Shown here in pieces: positions 53,801-61,000 of a stretch of 64,000 nt of DNA. Position numbers and translations under genes: made by a program. Position 1 is the stretch's first letter; every line of letters begins with the position of its first letter. The stretch lies in NCBI RefSeq assembly GCF_910591885.1, contig NC_063272.1:62001-126000 (forward strand). The letters are read 5' to 3'. The notes beneath the pieces were generated by a model, which was given only the letters and a program-made list of their open reading frames with translations, was not told the DNA's origin and did no database searches. This stretch comes from Bombus terrestris. Lineage: Eukaryota; Arthropoda; Insecta; Hymenoptera; Apidae.

Positions 53801-56800
53801 TTCGTTTGCTCGTCTCACAAGGAAACTCGACGATCGATCGTTGACATGGGTTTGAGCGATCGGTGCACGAAAACGCGAGTTCTGCCAGTATTGGGTAGAA
53901 AAATGTCAAGTGATGTGACGCATGTTCCTGTTTAGCCGAGCCAGCCCAGGCCGTGAGAGAACACCCGATTTGTTGCCGCACATCGGCCCACGGTTTCCAC
54001 CCAAAGGAAGGTTCGTCACACCTACCGTTACTTCGATTCTTCCTAATCATTCGTGCTTTGCTTTAAACCCCTAACACACTTTTCCATTTATCTTTCTATT
54101 TATCTTTTGCAGTTTAATCGATCGCGTCGGTCGTGTCATGGATGAACAATTCTCCTTCATAGATTATTTCATTTCTTTTCTTTCCTTCTTCATCTTCTCA
54201 TATTTGTACTTTTTTTTCTGTTAAGTTTCGAATAATCATTGTGGAGGTCGTTTCTGGTGATTTACATATTTTAGCGTTCATCAGCTTCCATTGCCTTACA
54301 TGCTTTGTTTATTTAATTCACGATGAGGAACGGAGGTATTGACGTAATTTTTTTGTCCATATAGCAAAGGTGCCGAACCGGAGTTCCGTAGTCCCAGAGT
54401 AAAACTGCTGTGGGACAGGTGGAGACACGTTTGGATGTTGGCGTGGGAACGTCAACGTCGTTTACAGGATAAGTATAATTATATCCAAGAACTGGACCGT
54501 GTCGCAAACTTCAGCTGGGAGGATTGGCGCAAGAGAGTGAGTATACAAGAAAGAATCATTAATATTGACTCGTCTTTCGCTTGTAATCCGACCACTAAAA
54601 TTATCCCATTACAGTTCCTGAAATTCATGAACCACAAAAAGTCCAGATTAACAGATCTCTTCAGGAAAATGGATAAGAATAACGACGGACTGATTCCACG
54701 CGAGGACTTCATTCAAGGAATCATGAACACCAGTGAGTTCCTTTTTTTTTAACTTGTTAAATTTTTTTGATAACAAAATATAACATCATGGGTATGATTT
54801 ATTCGCAAAGAATTCGAGACTTCACGGTTAGAAATGGGAGCGGTCGCAGATTTGTTCGATCGCCACGGTGAAGGATTGATAGATTGGAAAGAATTCATCG
54901 CGGCTCTAAGACCAGACTGGGAGGAACGCAGAACGTATAACGACACTGACAAGATTCACGATGAAGTGAAACGATTGGTGATGCTTTGTACTTGTCGCCA
55001 GAAATTCCGTGTATTTCAAGTTGGCGAAGGAAAATATAGGGTATATATTCGAAATTAATTTCTACTTTACGATTGGGGGGATTTTGTAATTCGAAAATAT
55101 ATCTGATTTTCAGTTTGGAGACAGTCAAAAGTTGCGGTTGGTTCGGATTCTACGATCGACCGTGATGGTACGAGTCGGTGGTGGATGGGTAGCATTGGAC
55201 GAATTTCTATTAAAAAATGATCCTTGCCGCGGTAAGTGTTTCTTTCATTTAATCTGTCTGTTTTTCTTTTTCTCTACTTCGTTACCGCCGAATTATGCCG
55301 TCGGAATCGATGAGTACGGACTTTTTCCTGGTCTAATTTTGAATGGTTTTCTTTACTATAACAACGAGTCTTTACAAACTTTCCTTCGATCGTTCCGTTT
55401 CGCCCCTACCAACCTTTGAACGTGACACAAATAGATCGGGTCTTAATTAAAAATAAAACCACTATTTCCTTATCCTTTTATCCTCATCCAAAAGAGGCAG
55501 CTAAACGTGTTTATATTTTTTTACCAACTAAACAGACGTGTGGGATTTAATTGTTTGTCCTTCTGTTTGAGATACGTTTATTAACGTTATATGCTTCTTA
55601 CCTTGAGTTTTATTGTTTCTGTTTTTTTTTTTTTTTTGATAAGGGTACTAAAATTATAAAATTGAAAAAAAGAAAAATCGAACTCAATTACTTTCCGCTG
55701 CCTCGGGAATAAATATTTGCTTGTATACGCGTTCATTGACAAAAAAGAAAAAAAAAAAAAAAAGAAAAAAAGAAAAAAAAAACAGATCGTGTAACATTTG
55801 TATCCTAAAAAAATATTTCATTCATCAAATTGTCTCATTAACGAACCCCCTCATCGATTCTTCCCGCGCGATCATTCTCATTTCTCTCCATTGTGTCGTA
55901 TTTTTGTTGATGCTATGTATTCACCTACATTTGGTATACGTGTACGATCTCAGCTCCTGAGGTACAAAGTGTGAGCGTGACTAATCATTAATCGACTCTA
56001 CGCGAGTTTTTTAACACCGTGTATATGAGCAAAAGAGGAAAGCGTGTGCTCGTTATGTACGACCTCCGCTTCGCGTAATATCTACCTGCGTACTCGCTAG
56101 ATTTTCATTTCACCTTAATCACTAATCACAACGAACGACTCTCCGTTCCACGAATTACTTCAATATTCAGTTTTATCTTCTTTTTATCGTTACAAGTTCT
56201 GGCCGATTCTGTTGCATTAAGTTTTGCAATACAAGTTCGTGGAACTCGATCGTTCGGTTGACTATCAAGTTGACTAAAGCGATTATAATGTATCTTGATA
56301 CTTTAGGAGATTCATATTGCTTGTCACTTGTACGTAACTAACGTCATCCTCTGCCAGACCCTCTGATCTCCAACCTTAACGAACAAAATAACAACATTCT
56401 ACCTTGTTCCATCGAATCATTTCATCTTTTATTGCGCACAATTTTATCGACGTACTTCCCCGATTTCATTACGTGTACATTTTTTAATTACGCATTCAGT
56501 TCATTCAGTATTGCATGCCTTCGTCTACTTTACATTAAAAAAGACAAAGAAACGGACCAACTAAAGTCCTCAAATCGTAATTAACTCGTTAAGTTTTTCT
56601 AATGCCGATACCGGACCCTAACAAACCGGAACAACATGAGGGTTGGTGTCCGCTCGGTGAGGATCTTTTTATATGGGAATAATTTCAATTCGTGGCCCAT
56701 ACGTTACATTTTTTCCAAAGAAAAAATATTCTTTTCTCGCATTTCTCTTTACGCTCTATGAAACAGAAAGAAGAACGTCTTCAAAAATGTATTTTGCGAT

Positions 56801-58028
56801 CGTACTGGCCACGAAATGAACATCCTGCATGGTACGTGTTTTGTACGTGTACATAAGTTTGCTTTTTCGCAACGAGTTCAAGTTTTGTTGTGTACTTTAG
56901 TTTCTTTTCATGTTTGTTTGTCGAGCAGAAGACTTCGTGTGTGTGTGTGTGTGTGTTTGTATGTAAGTAAAGTGGCATGCAACGCGGAATTCTGATTTTG
57001 AATCGTTCTAACGGAGAATCTTAAACCATGTTCGCGTAAATCTCGCGTTTACTTTGTCAAGATAGAACCGTCTTACCTTTCTCAGTCATCTTCCTTTTCC
57101 ATTACATACCGAAATAATAAAATCCGTTTCTTCAAAGCCATATTCACGTTTCTTTTTTTTTTTTTTTTTTTTTTTATTCGGCAAAGGTATATCGCTAGAT
57201 TTTCGTGTATATCGAGATATCTCATTTATCACTTACTACCGTCGTCGTCAAAAGTCAGCTAATCTTATTTATCCGGTCTCTAATTAGATTCTAGTCGAAG
57301 ACAGATTGAATTTGACTATCTGCGTACGCTCTGAAATTAATTAGGTAGTTGGCTTTCGACGTCGACGTCGATTCGCATGGCATACGATCACTTTTCTAAT
57401 AGCATAATTAATTGGGAATTATACTTAAATAATGGGGAATCATAATTAAATGCATATGAAATCAAAGCGGTTAACGTTTCAAAAATATTCCTCGAGTCTT
57501 ATCGTGATCAACACGATATCCGTCTGATTTTTATCCTTAATTATCACTCGAACCTTTCACAATTATCGTCGGACGAATATTCTATAATACACTGTATTTT
57601 GTTTCTTTTTTGTTCTACCGTACACTCGCACATGAACATACCGCGTGCGCCGCTATCATTGCCTTTTAACTGATACTACCGCCGCTACTATCGCTACTAC
57701 TATCTACTCTCGCTATTACCGCTACAACAACCTATACATTCTCTACTCTGTTACTCTCAACTCCAACTTTCTCTGTGCACGACATCTCAAACACCTCGCA
57801 ACGATAAAACTCGACCAAATCGGCTCTTTAATCTGTCGCTATTGATAACGCGCATGATTACTCGATAACGCCGCTGTAACTACGCCCCTACTTACGTATA
57901 TCTGATCGCTTTACGTATTCTGTATATCTTTGATCGCTCTGATTTATACTATGTTTCCTCTATTATTTCTCGGCTACCCGTTAATTATCTGCTCTATATA
58001 TATTGTTACCTCTTTCAACGCTCGTTTT

Positions 58029-58087
<59 letters not shown>

Positions 58088-61000
58088 CTCTTTCTCTTTG
58101 TAAAAAAATACTATTTTCTATACTCTGGCCCCGCGCTCCCCTTTCTCGACACCCCGCGATACATATCCCGTAACGCCTTCCTTCTAACTTGCGTGCACGC
58201 AACACACTGTAGCCAAGGGAAGAACGAATATCGAGCTGCGAGAACAATTCATATTGGCGGATGGCGTCAGCCAGACAATGACGGCGTTCAGATCGAAACC
58301 GAGCCCAACCTCGACGCTGCAGCGTACGCCAATCTCATCCGCGAATGCCGGACCCATCACCAAGGTAACGTGTGTGTATCATCATTCTCTCGTATCCTCG
58401 ATCGATCCTTTAAATCGCGATCGTCGAGTTTCCAAACTCATTCGAAAGTCATTCATTTCGTTTGAATTTCGCAATTTGACGAATTTCGATATCATGATCC
58501 GGGATCGATCCGGGGAACCTTACGGCCTCCTTTGCGTAGATATGCGAGACCCGGCACACACGTGTCGAGGCAACTAATCTTTTCGTGTTAACAATCTGTT
58601 TATGCGAACGTATAACTCCTACTTTCAACGTAGGTTGCTACCTTGCTACTTGTTTATCGCCACTTGTGCATTCAAATTCGCAGTAACTGCGTGAACGAGG
58701 CCTAAACATTTGTATATCTCTTTCATGTCATCGAGTCGCGTGCTCGAGTCTGCCCGTTTGAGGGTGGTTTGAGAAAATGTATGCAACCTGGACCGCTGGA
58801 TCGTTCGTTGATCCGTTCAGCCGCCCAAAAGCCGATCGATGCTCCACGGTGAATGATGTTGTCGGAGTTTCCTTAGTTCGATATCGATCGCAACGATCGC
58901 ACGCATCGTAGATCCCTCTCCCTCATATCGTCTCTATATCTCTTGACTTATCTCGGCTTTACTCCGGTCATCTTTCTCTCTGGTCTATATACGCCTAAGC
59001 TCGATCGACGATCTCGCTGTGATTTAGGTAAGTATTATACTACTGACCCGAGGAAATCAGGGACTATGTTTTTCTTTCCAATCCTCTGGACTCGTTCTTT
59101 TTTATCCTCGCATGTGAGCATGTCAGCTTTCGAAATGGTAGCAATCGTCGCACCTACAGCTACCTTAGCTCAGCCAATTGCACCTCGAGGTAATTGCTTT
59201 CAGCCATTCCTGTCCCTCATTCGGCTCAACTCCGAGCTCCTTTTTGGTTTTCAGCCCATCAAGTCCCCGAAAATATCTCCCGGCCCTAGCCACGCTGATA
59301 CGCCCTCGAAATCGGGATCGAACGGGTCGTACAGTGAATCGGGACGATCCTTGGCGCTTCATTCCGCCGAGGGAATACAGAGAGTACCTCACCTCAGGAG
59401 ATGCGATTTCACGAGATTCTATCACTCTTTTTTTTTTTTCTTTTTTTTTTCTGATGATTCTTTTCTTCTCTATCTCTCTATCTCTGTCAGAATCTGTACA
59501 TTGTATCGTTAGAATCCAACGTTCGACGTCGGTTCCAGCGACGTGCTTGACATCGCCGTAATCTCCTCGATATTCCAGTGATCTGTCCACTTGACAGAGC
59601 GAATATGGAGCTTTTGATCGATAAATATATCAAAGCTTTTATAAAATAGCGTTATACACATGCGAAAAAAACTTGGAAGAATTCGTAAGAGGTCGGTCGA
59701 AAGATCCAATATTCGTTCGATCGACGGACAAACGTGAGAAAACCGGTGCTTTCGCCACATTTACGACCGGTGTATTCCTAAAATTTTCGTTTATGGTGTA
59801 GCGGAGGAGTTTATGAACCAGCTGACGCCGATTTTTGAGAGTTTGAGGCAAAAGGAGGACCTCCCGTGCTCGTATCCCCTCCACATGCACGCCCCCTCTT
59901 ATCATTGGGTAAATAAGAAAACTCTGTCTACTCTTTTAATTTCTGCTGTCGATGGTGTGACACACATTGTATTATCCGATACAATTGATTAACCGTTTTA
60001 TTTTATATTTTCTATCGAGTTCATCTTTTTTTCTGTTTCTTTCTTTTTGTTTCCTTTTTTATTTTTTTATTTTTTTTTTTTTTTTGGGGTGATAGTGATT
60101 TGTCTTCCTCGAGTGCGCTTATCACGTTCCTCAGCATCGTGTGACGACCGATGGGAACGACTCGTTGTTCACGATTTCAACGCCCGACTATATCGTACCG
60201 ATCTCGCTGTCCCGATTCTTGATCTCTGTTTCTTGTGTTTTTCATTTTTATATATTTTGTAATTTGCGTTGCTGCTACCGCTACCGCTGCTCTCAGCATT
60301 CCCGCAAGTATTGTCGTTCGATTCTCATGGTGATGCGCGCGTACATGAACACGACGAAACATCCCCCACGTCTCATGGCATCATCGCTTAAACGAGAATC
60401 ATCTATGCATGCGGTAGAAATGGTAGTTTAGCTCGACGATCGTACTTTTCATGGTTTTTAGGCCGATTCGCGGGACGATATTTTTTAAAGAGCCGGCGCA
60501 TGTATCAGACTGAACGCGTAAAACGAAATTTCGTTTCGAGTTCGCAGTAGCTCTCGGGGTTTTTTATACTGTCTTTCGTTTCCACGTTCGTTAGCCTAAT
60601 TTGCCGTGTCTAATTTCTTAAATTGGATGCCTCTGAACGATCTCCCCTTCCTCGTAGGACGAACCGAGAATTCTTCCAGCTCGTCTTCAAAACGATCGGT
60701 ATCCTCGATCTCTTTTATATTCGCCCGCTTAGGATTTGTTACTATTTTCTTCTGGATCGAATATCGAGGGTGCCGAACGTTGTAGGACGTGTAATGTTCT
60801 TCGCGAGACGCGATTCGCGGATACGGTGAACTACTGTATCGAATATGTGCATAACGATCTCCTGTATTGCTGTATTGGTGCGTGCATAGTGGCGTTGATC
60901 GGAGATACTTCGAACCATCATAAGCTACTCTATCTGTCCCAACTTCCTCTGGTAAGTTTGCATGGATCTTTTTTTTTTTTCCTTAGACGTAAAAAGTCGC

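Larger units (their letters stand above)
55232..58212 (+). other. shot: shot intron after the GAS2 domain
   Basis: 3.0 kb. No exon with matching phase and composition was seen. Contains an A-rich run (about 55741-55782), a TG run (56937-56956) and T23 (57153-57175), and a CT/CTAT microsatellite just before the next exon. Confidence 0.7.

Noticed and set aside
59126..59190. Exon-like peptide SAFEMVAIVAPTATLAQPIAP with gtaatt donor
   Set aside because: No acceptor gives the right entry phase without a stop, and its exit phase does not match the next candidate exon.
60736..60952. Open stretch ending at a perfect gtaagt donor
   Set aside because: The peptide is Cys/Ile-rich and unlike the Shot tail, and no acceptor in phase with neighbouring exons was found.
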